NCBI GenBank assembly: GCA_022565595.1
Contig: JAIUML010000004.1
Location: 186,001 to 250,000 of the forward strand
Direction: 5' to 3'
Length of the DNA stretch: 64,000 nt
DNA from: Saccharospirillum sp.
GTDB taxonomy: Bacteria; Pseudomonadota; Gammaproteobacteria; Pseudomonadales; Natronospirillaceae
Shown: in pieces, positions 35,011 to 44,083 of the stretch
How the letters are laid out: each line of letters opens with the position of its first letter
Position numbering within the stretch: the stretch's first letter is position 1
Translations under genes and position numbers: made by a program
Notes under the pieces: generated by a model
What the model was told of the DNA's origin: nothing
What the model saw: the letters and a program-made list of their open reading frames with translations, nothing else
Database searches by the model: none

Positions 35011-35781
35011 ATGCCATTGCAATCCCAAACCCGTGGCTATCAGGGCCGTGGCCGTTTCATTCTCCGCCCCCTGGGTGGCGGTCGGCCGTTCGAGCTGGGC
35101 AACGTGACCAGCTTCACAGAGTCCATCGAGATTGACCGCCAATCTCGGCAGGATTACACCAGCGCCGCCGGCGGCGAACTGGATGTGACCGAGCAGGTTT
35201 CCAGCTTCACTTTTGAGGCAACCTGCAACGACATCACCCCGCAAAACATCGCCGCTGGCTTCCTGGCCAACGTCGACAAGCTGGGTGAACAAGCCGTAGC
35301 CGACGAACCCCTGCAAGCCTGGAGCGGTACACGCCTTGGCTTTCGTTACCTGCCGGATCCGGCCGAAGCCGTGGTGGTTGAAACCGACGAAGAGACACCG
35401 GTGGCACTGGTCGAAGGTGAAGACTACGACCGCACCCCACACGGTATTCGCATTGCGGACAACCCGCAGAACATCACCTTCAGTACGCCCGATGAAATGC
35501 TGGCACTCAAGGTGACCTACCAGCGCAACCCCCAGTACCTGATTCAGGCACTGGCTGCCAGTCAGGCGGAGTACGAGCTGCGCTGGGAAGGTCTGAACGC
35601 CGTGGACGGTGGCAACCCGATGCACGCCACTTACTTCCGCGTGAAGCTGTCACCGACCAGTGGGTTCCAGCGCCATGGTGGTGACGACTTCGCCGAGCTC
35701 ACCCTAAGTGGCTCCGTGCTCTCTGACGACAGCCGCACCGGTGTTGGCTTGAGCAAGTTCATGGAAATGGCGGTCATCTAA
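35011..35781 (+). CDS. Major tail tube protein (gpV-like)
   Basis: 256 residues. It starts with RGRFILRPLGGGRPFELGNV followed by a beta-rich tube domain and VTEQVSSFTFEATCNDI, as in phage tail tube proteins of siphoviruses. A second domain (about 110-160) with acidic loops may decorate the tube surface. It is separated from the tape measure gene by only 86 bases. Confidence 0.8.
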   Translation: MPLQSQTRGYQGRGRFILRPLGGGRPFELGNVTSFTESIEIDRQSRQDYTSAAGGELDVTEQVSSFTFEATCNDITPQNIAAGFLANVDKLGEQAVADEPLQAWSGTRLGFRYLPDPAEAVVVETDEETPVALVEGEDYDRTPHGIRIADNPQNITFSTPDEMLALKVTYQRNPQYLIQALAASQAEYELRWEGLNAVDGGNPMHATYFRVKLSPTSGFQRHGGDDFAELTLSGSVLSDDSRTGVGLSKFMEMAVI

Positions 35782-35867
35782 ACCGCCACCCCGTTGCGCA
35801 GTGGTCACCACTGTGCGACGGGAAATCTGAACGTGTAAGCCTTCCTTAATAGTTGTGGACCCACCCA

Positions 35868-38800
35868 ATGGCATCGAATGACGAGCGCGTCAATTTACTG
35901 ATCTCCGCCGCCGTGGACGGTCTCAAAAACATTGAGGCACTGGTCGGGGAATTACAGACTCTCGAAAAAACCGGCAGCGAAGAACTGCCGGATACCACCA
36001 AAGCACTGCGTGATGGCCTGGACCAATCCAGCGATGCCATGCAAGCCTTGCGCAGTCGCTTCGAAGAACTCGCCAAACAGAAAGGCCTGGTCGAACAGTT
36101 CGCCAGCCTGAAGAAAGAAACCCAGGAACTGGCCGAGCAACAGAACGAAGCCAAAGCCCGTGCCACCGAACTGGGCAAAGCTCTCGCCGAAACCGAAAAC
36201 CCCACCCGGGCACAAGTCGCCGAATTCGAACGCGCGCGCAAAGCCTCCCGAGAAGTAGACGAAGCCTGGCAATCGAATCAAGTCCAGTTGCAGGAGCTGC
36301 GCGGTACGCTTTCAGAAGCGGGCATCAGCACCAAAGATCTGGCTGGTGAACAGGTTCGCATCAGTAAAAGCATGGGCGAAGTGGAGCAGGAAGCCACCGA
36401 GCTCAACAGCGAACTGACCGAAATGCGCGACAAGGCAGAAGGCGCTGCCTCCGGTGCGCGTGAAGCCGCAGCAGGTACTGAGGATCTTGGAAAGGAGGCA
36501 GAGAAGACTGGCGGGCTACTGAGTAAATTGGGTGGGCCACTGAAAGCAATTGGCGTCGGTATTGCTGGCCTTACCGCTACAGCCGGTGCCTCAATTGCCA
36601 CCATGAGCCTGTTCAGCAAAAGCCAGGCTTCGGTGGCTGATGATCTGACCAATACCGCCAACGCCATTGGCGTCAACCGCGAAGAACTTCAGCTCTGGCA
36701 GATTGCTGGCGAGCGCGTCGGTATAACCGGTAACGGCGTCGCCAACATGCTGCGTGGTGTGACTGAGCGACTGGGCAGGCTTTCCGCCACTGGCTCTGGC
36801 CGGGCTGGCCAAATCTTTGATGCTCTGAATATGGACATCCGAGAGTTTCAGTCACTCAGTCCAGACCAGCAGTTGCTTAAATTGGCTGAGGCGATCGAAG
36901 ACCTGCCCAAAAGCGAACAAGTCGGGATTCTTCGCACCCTTGGTTCGGACGCTGAACGCATCCAACCGTTGCTGGAAAATAACGCCGCTGGTTTGCGAGC
37001 GATTGCAGAAGAGGCGCGGCAGCGAGGTGCCATTTATACCGAAGCCGAACTCGACCGGCTGAACAAAGCCAACGATGTTTATAACGACATCAACCTGCGC
37101 ATTCAAGGCCTTACTCGCCGTATTGGTGCGCAATTGGCCCCGGCAGTGGGTGAAGCAACCGATCGCATCCTGCAGATGTTTGATCAAAGTGGTGCGGGTG
37201 ACCGTCTGATAGAAACCTTTCAGCGGCTCATTGATTGGGGGTCTCGTCTTGCCGAGCGGCTGCTGAATAACCAGGAACAAATCGGCCAGGGTTTCAAAAC
37301 ACTCGGACAAAGCATCGGCTTCTTTGCCAATGGTGTGATGGCCGCCTTCAATGGCCTGCGCACAGCCGTGACAGGTTTCCTGACCGTAGTCACTGGTCTG
37401 GTTGCCTCTTTCCTTTCCAATGTCGAATTCCTGGTCGGTGGGCTCAATCGACTCGGGCTGGTCAGCGATGAAACCTTCAATAAGATCCAGGCACACGCTC
37501 AAGCTGCTCGTGACACTACCAAGGATCTGGCCCAACAAACTCTGGACTATGGCAAGGCCACGCTGGATTCAGGCCGCAAGGCCGTTACCGCATTCAGTGA
37601 TACCGCGCAGGCAGCCGACCAGGTCGCCAGTGAGGCAGAGAGAGCCACCGACGCCGCCGAAGATATGGGCGATGCCCTGACGGAAGAAATGGCCGAGGCC
37701 GAACGACAGGCCCGTCAAACGGCTTTGGCCATAGAGGATCTGGACAACGACCTGAAAAAGCTCGGCATCGATACCGAGGTCTACAGCAGTGGCCTGAGCA
37801 CCATCGAGAAGGAAACCACCGAAACCTTTGCGCGTATTGCGGCCAATGGCGAAGCCACCGGGGAGCAATTGCAGGATGCCTTTCTGGCTGCCATCGGTCG
37901 CGTTACCAGTGCCGATGCATTGGGGACACTCAAGCAGCAACTGGTTGAGGCCTATGAAGCTGGTGCGATCGGCGCGAACGAATTCAAAGCCAGCATGCAA
38001 GAGTTGGCCAAGGTCATGGCCGAGATGGAAGGCTCCGCCAGTAGCCTCGATGCCATCGGTGATGCCGGTCAAAATGCAGGCCGCGACATCGCCACTGGTC
38101 AGAAGGCCGCGCAAGATGCCATCAAGGATACTGCCAAAGCCGCTCGCGATGCCGGTACCGACTTTGATTCCATGGCCAGCCGAGGCGGTACCGCCGCTGA
38201 ACTTATAGCGGGTTCCATCAACCGAGCGGTAACCGAGTTGCAAGCGTTGGGTGATACCGCCGTAAGCACCTTTCAGGCTTCACTCGGAGCGCTTGGTTTT
38301 GAGGTCGACCTTGCTGGCAACAAAATCCGGTCCCTCGAAGAGCAAGTTCAGGATGCCTATGCCGGCATGGCTGCCGCTAACAAGGATCTATTAACCAACT
38401 TCAGCGGAAGCCTTTCCAACTTTGCTAACCAGGTCGAGCTAGCCAAAAACCAGAGCATTGTCGCCTGGGGTGAACAGCAAATCGCATTCGAACGACTGAC
38501 TGGCCAGATACAAGACGGCAGCCTGGCAGGTGAGGAGTTGGTGCGTGCAGCAGAAAGCGCCATGCGCAACGTTGAAGGTTTGAACGATGCCCAGTTGAAC
38601 ACACTGCAGGGAGCCATAGCAGCCGCCCGTCGTGAAATGGATGCCCTGGCCGACTCAGCCAGTAACACTTTGTCCAGCCTGCAGGATGAGTTGGATAGGC
38701 TGCAAGGCAACATCGATGCTGTAGAGCAACGTGAGAACGAGCGCCGTCGTGCAGAGCTTCAAGCACAAATCGAACAAGCTCGGGCACTAGGTGACCAGCA

Positions 38801-39092
38801 AGCCGTTGCCGATTTGCAAGAGGCCTTAAAAGTACTCGAGCAAATAAACAGGGAGCGTCGAGAACAGCGCACCGAGCAAGAGCGTGCCCAATCACAGCAG
38901 CAAGCCCAACAGGCCCGCGAAGAACGTAGCACCCGCACAACGGAAGCCACCCCTGCAGCGGCCCGATCAGCCGCCCAGCCGGTTGACCTGCGCCTGCCCG
39001 GTGGGCAAGTGGCCAGCATTTCTGGCGACCCCGAAGACATCAATCGCCTGATGGAATTCCTGGCTCAAGCCGGATTGAGGACCACCCAATGA
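35868..39092 (+). CDS. Tail tape measure protein
   Basis: 1074 residues from ATG 35868 (a TTG at 35853 is possible; the ribosome site is weak). Long coiled coils rich in Ala, Glu and Gln occupy about 20-215 and 880-1040. Hydrophobic segments lie near 222-250 (LGGPLKAIGVGIAGLTATAG) and 490-535 (GVMAAFNGL, TVVTGLVASFL). At about 1.5 angstroms per residue the tail would be about 160 nm, an estimate from the general rule. Confidence 0.93.
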   Translation: MASNDERVNLLISAAVDGLKNIEALVGELQTLEKTGSEELPDTTKALRDGLDQSSDAMQALRSRFEELAKQKGLVEQFASLKKETQELAEQQNEAKARATELGKALAETENPTRAQVAEFERARKASREVDEAWQSNQVQLQELRGTLSEAGISTKDLAGEQVRISKSMGEVEQEATELNSELTEMRDKAEGAASGAREAAAGTEDLGKEAEKTGGLLSKLGGPLKAIGVGIAGLTATAGASIATMSLFSKSQASVADDLTNTANAIGVNREELQLWQIAGERVGITGNGVANMLRGVTERLGRLSATGSGRAGQIFDALNMDIREFQSLSPDQQLLKLAEAIEDLPKSEQVGILRTLGSDAERIQPLLENNAAGLRAIAEEARQRGAIYTEAELDRLNKANDVYNDINLRIQGLTRRIGAQLAPAVGEATDRILQMFDQSGAGDRLIETFQRLIDWGSRLAERLLNNQEQIGQGFKTLGQSIGFFANGVMAAFNGLRTAVTGFLTVVTGLVASFLSNVEFLVGGLNRLGLVSDETFNKIQAHAQAARDTTKDLAQQTLDYGKATLDSGRKAVTAFSDTAQAADQVASEAERATDAAEDMGDALTEEMAEAERQARQTALAIEDLDNDLKKLGIDTEVYSSGLSTIEKETTETFARIAANGEATGEQLQDAFLAAIGRVTSADALGTLKQQLVEAYEAGAIGANEFKASMQELAKVMAEMEGSASSLDAIGDAGQNAGRDIATGQKAAQDAIKDTAKAARDAGTDFDSMASRGGTAAELIAGSINRAVTELQALGDTAVSTFQASLGALGFEVDLAGNKIRSLEEQVQDAYAGMAAANKDLLTNFSGSLSNFANQVELAKNQSIVAWGEQQIAFERLTGQIQDGSLAGEELVRAAESAMRNVEGLNDAQLNTLQGAIAAARREMDALADSASNTLSSLQDELDRLQGNIDAVEQRENERRRAELQAQIEQARALGDQQAVADLQEALKVLEQINRERREQRTEQERAQSQQQAQQAREERSTRTTEATPAAARSAAQPVDLRLPGGQVASISGDPEDINRLMEFLAQAGLRTTQ

Positions 39093-39487
39093 CACTGGAC
39101 GACATCACCTTGCCGGATCTGATCTGGCTGGATGAATTCGATTACAACCAAATGGCGCAGGAGCAGGAGCGCAGCCTGACCGGTGGCTTGCTGTTGCAGG
39201 AAGGGGCCAAGCAATATGGCCGCCCGATCACCCTCTCTGAAGGTTGGCTGACTCGTGAGTCCGTCAACTTGCTTTACACACTCGAAGCACAACCCAGCGA
39301 ACCGGTGCTGCTCACCCTTCCGGACGGCCGTGAATTTTATGTGGTTCTGGACCGCACTCGTGGCCCAGCGATCGAGGCCCGCCCGGTGCGCCGTTATACC
39401 CAGGCCGCGAACGAGCCCGGTTGGCAGTATGCCACCACCATCCGCCTGCTCACCGTCGAGCCCCCAGCACCCGAACCCGAGGACTAA
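39089..39487 (+). CDS. Hypothetical tail-tip protein
   Basis: 132 residues, acidic, with TLPDLIWLDEFDYN at the start, GRPITLSEGWLTRESVNLLY in the middle and a Pro/Glu tail. It overlaps the tape measure stop by four bases. In siphoviruses this place holds the gpM/distal-tail-like gene, and a tail-tip role is inferred from that only. Confidence 0.65.
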   Translation: MTLDDITLPDLIWLDEFDYNQMAQEQERSLTGGLLLQEGAKQYGRPITLSEGWLTRESVNLLYTLEAQPSEPVLLTLPDGREFYVVLDRTRGPAIEARPVRRYTQAANEPGWQYATTIRLLTVEPPAPEPED

Positions 39488-39493
39488 CACCCC

Positions 39494-41455
39494 ATGGCCA
39501 TCACCAAAGACGACATCAAACTCATGCAGCCTGAGCGCCTGACCGACAACAGCGACGGCGGCGGCCAGATGACCGGGCTGGAAGTCATCGACGGCGACAT
39601 CAACAACCTGTTCGAGGACATCAGCCGAGTCAACCGCACCTACGGTAGCGTGAGCCTGCGCAAAGCCTTCCTGAAAGTGGACACGTCCACCGCTGACCTG
39701 TACCTCGACGCCCACAGCATCATAAGCGCCCAGCCCAGCGACCCGAACGTCAGCGCCCTGGTATTCGACACCCGCGACTTCTATGACGAACGGCAGGAAG
39801 CCCGCCAGCGCGTGGAATCCTTCGTGATCCAGGGGCCAGTAACCGGCCTGCAACTGCGCGGCAACCAGCTGCAGGGGCAACGCGCCCTGATCGTCTACGC
39901 CGCCACCATTAACCGGGTACCGGCTCCGGAGATCGGCGAGACCTACATGCTGCAGATCGACGACAACCTGGAAACCCGGCAATTCATCAAGGTGCTGAGC
40001 GTCGAGGAGAGCCGCGAGACCTTCACCTACCAGGTGGCCAATGGCGACATCCGCACCTTCACCGCAGACCAGTACGTCATCGAGCTGAGCGCCCCCCTGG
40101 CTCGTGACTACCCGGCCGGCGAACCGAACCCCAAACCCAACAACCAGAGCCGCGTCTACAGTACCCAGGCCGCACCCAGCGCCCGCTACTACGGCACCAC
40201 CACCCTGCAGGAGGCTGCCGACGCCGGCGCCACCAGCGTGCGCGTGGCCGACACCTTCGCGCCCATCATCCCCACTGCAAGCAGCGAGACCCCGGTCATC
40301 GACCAACGCCCTGGCGGTACCCTGAGCCAGATCGTACCGACCACCACCGAGACCGTCAGCCTGAGCATCAGCATCGCCAATGGTGGCACCACCCAGCTGC
40401 CCACCGCCTGGGTACCGGGCACCCTGAGCCTGACCCTGAGCGGCACCACCTACACCGACAAGGGCAACATTCTGGTGAACGGCAGCGGCGAGCAGGGCGC
40501 ACTGGAGGGCACCACCGTCGACCGCTTCACCGGCGAGATAATCTGGCAGAGCACCACCACCGGCGGCGCTACCCTGAGCTGGCAGCCCGGCGTGGTACGC
40601 CAGCAACTGCCGCACACCGGACGCATTGAGATCGACGAGACCAACCGCAACTTCAACTACGTCCTGCAGGTCTACCCGGTACCGGCCCCCGGCACCTTCG
40701 TCGCCGCCTACCAGTACCTCGGCAAGTGGTACGAAATCGCCGACGACGGCACCGGCAACCTGACCGGCGACGGCAGCGGCCAGATCAACCTCGACACCGG
40801 CAGCGCCGTGCTGACCCTGCAGGCCCAGCCCGATGCCAACAGCCTGATCTTCTACCGCTGGACCGAGCCAAGCATCTACACCGACGCCCGCAACGACACC
40901 GAGCAGACCCCGGCCCAGAACACCATTGCCGCCACCCATGACGACCTGGTGCCCGGCACCGTAGTGCTGAGCTGGACCGCCGACGGCGACCCGAAAACCG
41001 CCAACGACACCGGAACCCCCGGCACCCTGACCGGCGACGCCACCGGAACCGTGGACTACAGCAGCGGCCGCGTGCAGTACACCGCCGCCACCGAACCCGA
41101 TGCCGGTACCGACTGGCAGCTGGCCTACGACTACCTGACCACCGAGAACCAGACCGCCTCCCGGAACATCAGCGAGAACACCAACCGGGCCGACATCAGC
41201 TTCACCATCGAGCCCGACTTGAAACCCGGCAGCGTCGCCTTTCCGCTAACCAAGCGCATCCGCCGCGAGGTATTCAGCGAGACCGGCGACAAACTGAGCG
41301 AGCACTACCGGTACCAGACCCACACCATCCGCGACAACGGCAACGGCGACCTGGTGGACAGCCGCACCCGCAGCATCGTCGGCGAGATCAACTACAGCAC
41401 CGGCGCCGTGCTGGTCTACGGCACCGACTTCCTCGCCGTGCTGAACCCACAATAA
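39494..41455 (+). CDS. Large tail protein with beta-repeat modules
   Basis: 653 residues, GC-rich with mostly C-ending codons. The N-terminal 200 residues include DGGGQMTGLEVIDGDINNLF. From about 320 on, at least three modules of 35-45 residues share the shape G-x-L-x(6-9)-G-x-(I/V)-(D/N)-x-x-(T/S)G (417-456, 505-546, 614-646). A surface or baseplate-like tail component is inferred from place and repeats. Not recognised by family. Confidence 0.65.
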   Translation: MAITKDDIKLMQPERLTDNSDGGGQMTGLEVIDGDINNLFEDISRVNRTYGSVSLRKAFLKVDTSTADLYLDAHSIISAQPSDPNVSALVFDTRDFYDERQEARQRVESFVIQGPVTGLQLRGNQLQGQRALIVYAATINRVPAPEIGETYMLQIDDNLETRQFIKVLSVEESRETFTYQVANGDIRTFTADQYVIELSAPLARDYPAGEPNPKPNNQSRVYSTQAAPSARYYGTTTLQEAADAGATSVRVADTFAPIIPTASSETPVIDQRPGGTLSQIVPTTTETVSLSISIANGGTTQLPTAWVPGTLSLTLSGTTYTDKGNILVNGSGEQGALEGTTVDRFTGEIIWQSTTTGGATLSWQPGVVRQQLPHTGRIEIDETNRNFNYVLQVYPVPAPGTFVAAYQYLGKWYEIADDGTGNLTGDGSGQINLDTGSAVLTLQAQPDANSLIFYRWTEPSIYTDARNDTEQTPAQNTIAATHDDLVPGTVVLSWTADGDPKTANDTGTPGTLTGDATGTVDYSSGRVQYTAATEPDAGTDWQLAYDYLTTENQTASRNISENTNRADISFTIEPDLKPGSVAFPLTKRIRREVFSETGDKLSEHYRYQTHTIRDNGNGDLVDSRTRSIVGEINYSTGAVLVYGTDFLAVLNPQ

Positions 41456-41470
41456 CAGGAGCCCAGACCG

Positions 41471-43048
41471 ATGCCCGTCTATACCAACCACGCTGCGATC
41501 CAGAACCAGAACAGCAGCAACAACACCAACCCGAGCAACATCACCTACAACGCCGCCGCCTACACGACCGAGACCGGCACCGAGGAACTGGCCGCCCAGA
41601 GCCAGACCGTGCGCTACCAACTGGCCACCGCCACCCAGCAGAGCGGCAGCACCAGCCGCACCGCCAGCCAGGCCCCCTGGCAATTCACCCTGGCCCCGCT
41701 GGGGCCGATCCTGCCCGGCAGCGTGATCCTGCAGGTAGGCAGTGAAATCTGGTACGACGACGGCGACGGCCGCCTGCTGCGCAACTACAACCCCGAGACC
41801 GGCACCGGTACCGCCCAGGGAACCATCGACTACGAGAGCACCGAGGTTGTCATAGACCACTACGACGGCCGGCCGACCAGCGCCACCATCACCCCGCTGG
41901 CCATCCTGGTGGGCGAGGACTGGAGCATCCTGAAAAAGGCGGATTTTCGTACCAGCGCCGCGCCCCTGCGCCCCAACGGCTTCACCATCCGTGCCGACGA
42001 CTGGGAGACCGGCAGCCAGTACACCGGCCAAGCCGACAACCAGGGCGACATCACCGGCGCCGGCGTCAGCGGTAACGTGGACCTGCAGAAGGGCATCGCC
42101 ACCGTGACCTTCAACCAGCCCGTCCAGGCCGCCAGCGTTTTCTACAACGCCGTGAGCTTCAAGCAGATACCGCTGGACCCGGCCATTCTGGGCCTCGACC
42201 CGGTACGCCTGCCTGCCGACGGCCGCGTGCCCATCATGCGCGACGCCGACATCCTGGTGCTGACCCACACCGCCCGCGACAACGTGGCCACCCCGAGCGC
42301 AGGCGACACCCTGAACGCCGGCCGCGACCGCCTGCACGACATCTGGCTGGAGGACGAAAACGGCAGCCGGCTGGCCGCCGCCCAGTACACGACCGACAAG
42401 GAGGCAGGCACCCTGACCCTGGCCGACCCGCTGAGCCTGGAGGACGAGGACAGCACCGCCCTGGTGGGGCAGCTGACCCTGGTGCACCGCGTGGACGAAA
42501 TGGCCCTTTGCACCGAGGCCCGCATCGACGGCACCCTGCAACTGGCCCAGCCCCTCTACCACGACCTGCCAGCCGGCGACACCTGGGTGGCCAGCGCCGT
42601 CTACCTGGGCAGCCTGCGCGCCCGAGTGCGCAACTGGGCGAGCTACACCACCGACCCCAACGACTACGACGGCGAGGGCACCAACACCAGCGCCCAGTAC
42701 AACCTGGTGGCCTACCCGATCGCGATCGACAACCGAGGCAGCGTGCCCGATCGCTGGAAAATCCGCTTCACCAGCAGCACCGCCTTCGAGCTGTACAGCG
42801 AGACCCGAGGGCTGGTGTCCACCGGCAGCACCGCCGCCCCATTCAGCCCAACCAACCCCCAGACAGGCACCCCCTACTTCACCATCGAGGCCGACGGCTG
42901 GGGCAGCGGCTGGCAGGTGGGCAACACCGTGCGCTTTGACACCGACGCCGCAGCGGCACCGCTATGGCTGATCCGCACCGTACTGCCGGGACTGGCGCAG
43001 GTGGACGACGACGAGCTGAAAATTGAACTGAGAGGAGATCACAACTAA
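41471..43048 (+). CDS. Large tail protein with related beta repeats
   Basis: 525 residues. The start is Asn-rich (AIQNQNSSNNTNPSN). Repeats like those of the preceding protein occur at about 95-130 and 187-228 (GDITGAGVSGNVDLQKG). The second half (DILVLTHTARDN, NAGRDRLHDIWLEDENGSRL) resembles proteins of uncharacterised siphovirus tail tips. It overlaps the next gene by one base (TAATG). Confidence 0.6.
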   Translation: MPVYTNHAAIQNQNSSNNTNPSNITYNAAAYTTETGTEELAAQSQTVRYQLATATQQSGSTSRTASQAPWQFTLAPLGPILPGSVILQVGSEIWYDDGDGRLLRNYNPETGTGTAQGTIDYESTEVVIDHYDGRPTSATITPLAILVGEDWSILKKADFRTSAAPLRPNGFTIRADDWETGSQYTGQADNQGDITGAGVSGNVDLQKGIATVTFNQPVQAASVFYNAVSFKQIPLDPAILGLDPVRLPADGRVPIMRDADILVLTHTARDNVATPSAGDTLNAGRDRLHDIWLEDENGSRLAAAQYTTDKEAGTLTLADPLSLEDEDSTALVGQLTLVHRVDEMALCTEARIDGTLQLAQPLYHDLPAGDTWVASAVYLGSLRARVRNWASYTTDPNDYDGEGTNTSAQYNLVAYPIAIDNRGSVPDRWKIRFTSSTAFELYSETRGLVSTGSTAAPFSPTNPQTGTPYFTIEADGWGSGWQVGNTVRFDTDAAAAPLWLIRTVLPGLAQVDDDELKIELRGDHN

Positions 43049-44082
43049 TGACAGCGCCGACGATTTACACCCATGCCGATCAGGATGGACCGGGGTACGA
43101 AAACCACACACTGCACTGGCTGCGCATCCTGAAAGCCTGCCTGGTGGACGGGTACCCCGGAAAACCCGCCGCTGGCTGGTCCTTGGTCTATGACGACATC
43201 GACATCGACAACGCAAACGCGACAGTGGTCGGCACCAAGGCCATTTTTAAAAGCGCTTCTGGCAATACGATCTGGATGATTGAGCCGGCAGAAGACACTA
43301 GCTTTGATGCAACATTTAAACTGAGCTTATGCGAGCAGGCGTTCAGTGATGGCAGCGTTACAGGAGCCGTCAGCGGATCGCAGTCGTCAGCGAATCCGGG
43401 AGGACATCCTCTCCATTTTTTGGGGCGAAGATCTGCACCCTTCAACTGGGTAGTTTTGGCGACACCGGAAACTTTCATTTTGAGTTCTAGAGATACCCAC
43501 TGGACCTATTCAGTCAACGCTGCCAATGGATGGGCAAATAGCATGACGCTGTACGTTGGAAAAATGAAAGACCTCCGGCCCGGCGTTCCAGAGAAAGCCA
43601 AATCGATAATATTTGGAGGCGCAGTAACATCTAATACGGGCAGCTCAGCAACGTCGAACTGGAGCAGTACAGGCCATGGAGTTGGAATTCTGCGTGGTGT
43701 TGATGGCGGCCTGCCGTTGGGCGATCTTAGGTGTCGATATGGTTTTGAAGGCCAATCATCAGGTTTTCAAGATGGTCAACAACTTGGTCCAGTTTACGAA
43801 CTAAAAGAGGTACCAATTATCTGCCATGATCCTGAATACAATAATGTCAGTGGTTTAAGCTATGTTTTGATCGGGAAACTCTATGGTTTTAAAACGATTG
43901 CAGGTGGAGAGTCAGCAAACTACCACCGATATTTTCTGCCCTCAGTCGATCCGCTGATCCAATCGACCGACAATCGTTTTGAAAAACCAGGTCACCTGAC
44001 ACCAGGAGACCATGGATACATTTCAATCAATTCACATAACGGCGCACTAATAAGCCTGAATCCGGCAGATTGGAGCGACTAA
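43048..44082 (+). CDS. Tail protein, candidate host-contact protein
   Basis: 344 residues. Only the first 45 residues have the GC-rich codons of the flanking genes; from about 43190 composition becomes AT-richer. The body is beta-rich with aromatic and Gly/Ser residues (STGHGVGILRGVDGGLPLGD). Similar unnamed proteins occur in the adsorption modules of Pseudomonas-type siphoviruses. Function is inferred from position and the composition break. Confidence 0.55.
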   Translation: MTAPTIYTHADQDGPGYENHTLHWLRILKACLVDGYPGKPAAGWSLVYDDIDIDNANATVVGTKAIFKSASGNTIWMIEPAEDTSFDATFKLSLCEQAFSDGSVTGAVSGSQSSANPGGHPLHFLGRRSAPFNWVVLATPETFILSSRDTHWTYSVNAANGWANSMTLYVGKMKDLRPGVPEKAKSIIFGGAVTSNTGSSATSNWSSTGHGVGILRGVDGGLPLGDLRCRYGFEGQSSGFQDGQQLGPVYELKEVPIICHDPEYNNVSGLSYVLIGKLYGFKTIAGGESANYHRYFLPSVDPLIQSTDNRFEKPGHLTPGDHGYISINSHNGALISLNPADWSD

Positions 44083-44083
44083 A

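Noticed and set aside
39065-40939. A 624-codon open frame on the minus strand
   Set aside because: It lies opposite the GC-rich tail genes; C-ending codons remove stop codons from the opposite strand. Its product is low-complexity Gly/Val/Ala/Gln without domains.
41246-42562. A 438-codon open frame on the minus strand
   Set aside because: Same effect of GC-rich codon use in the 525-residue tail gene; no ribosome site or recognisable domain.
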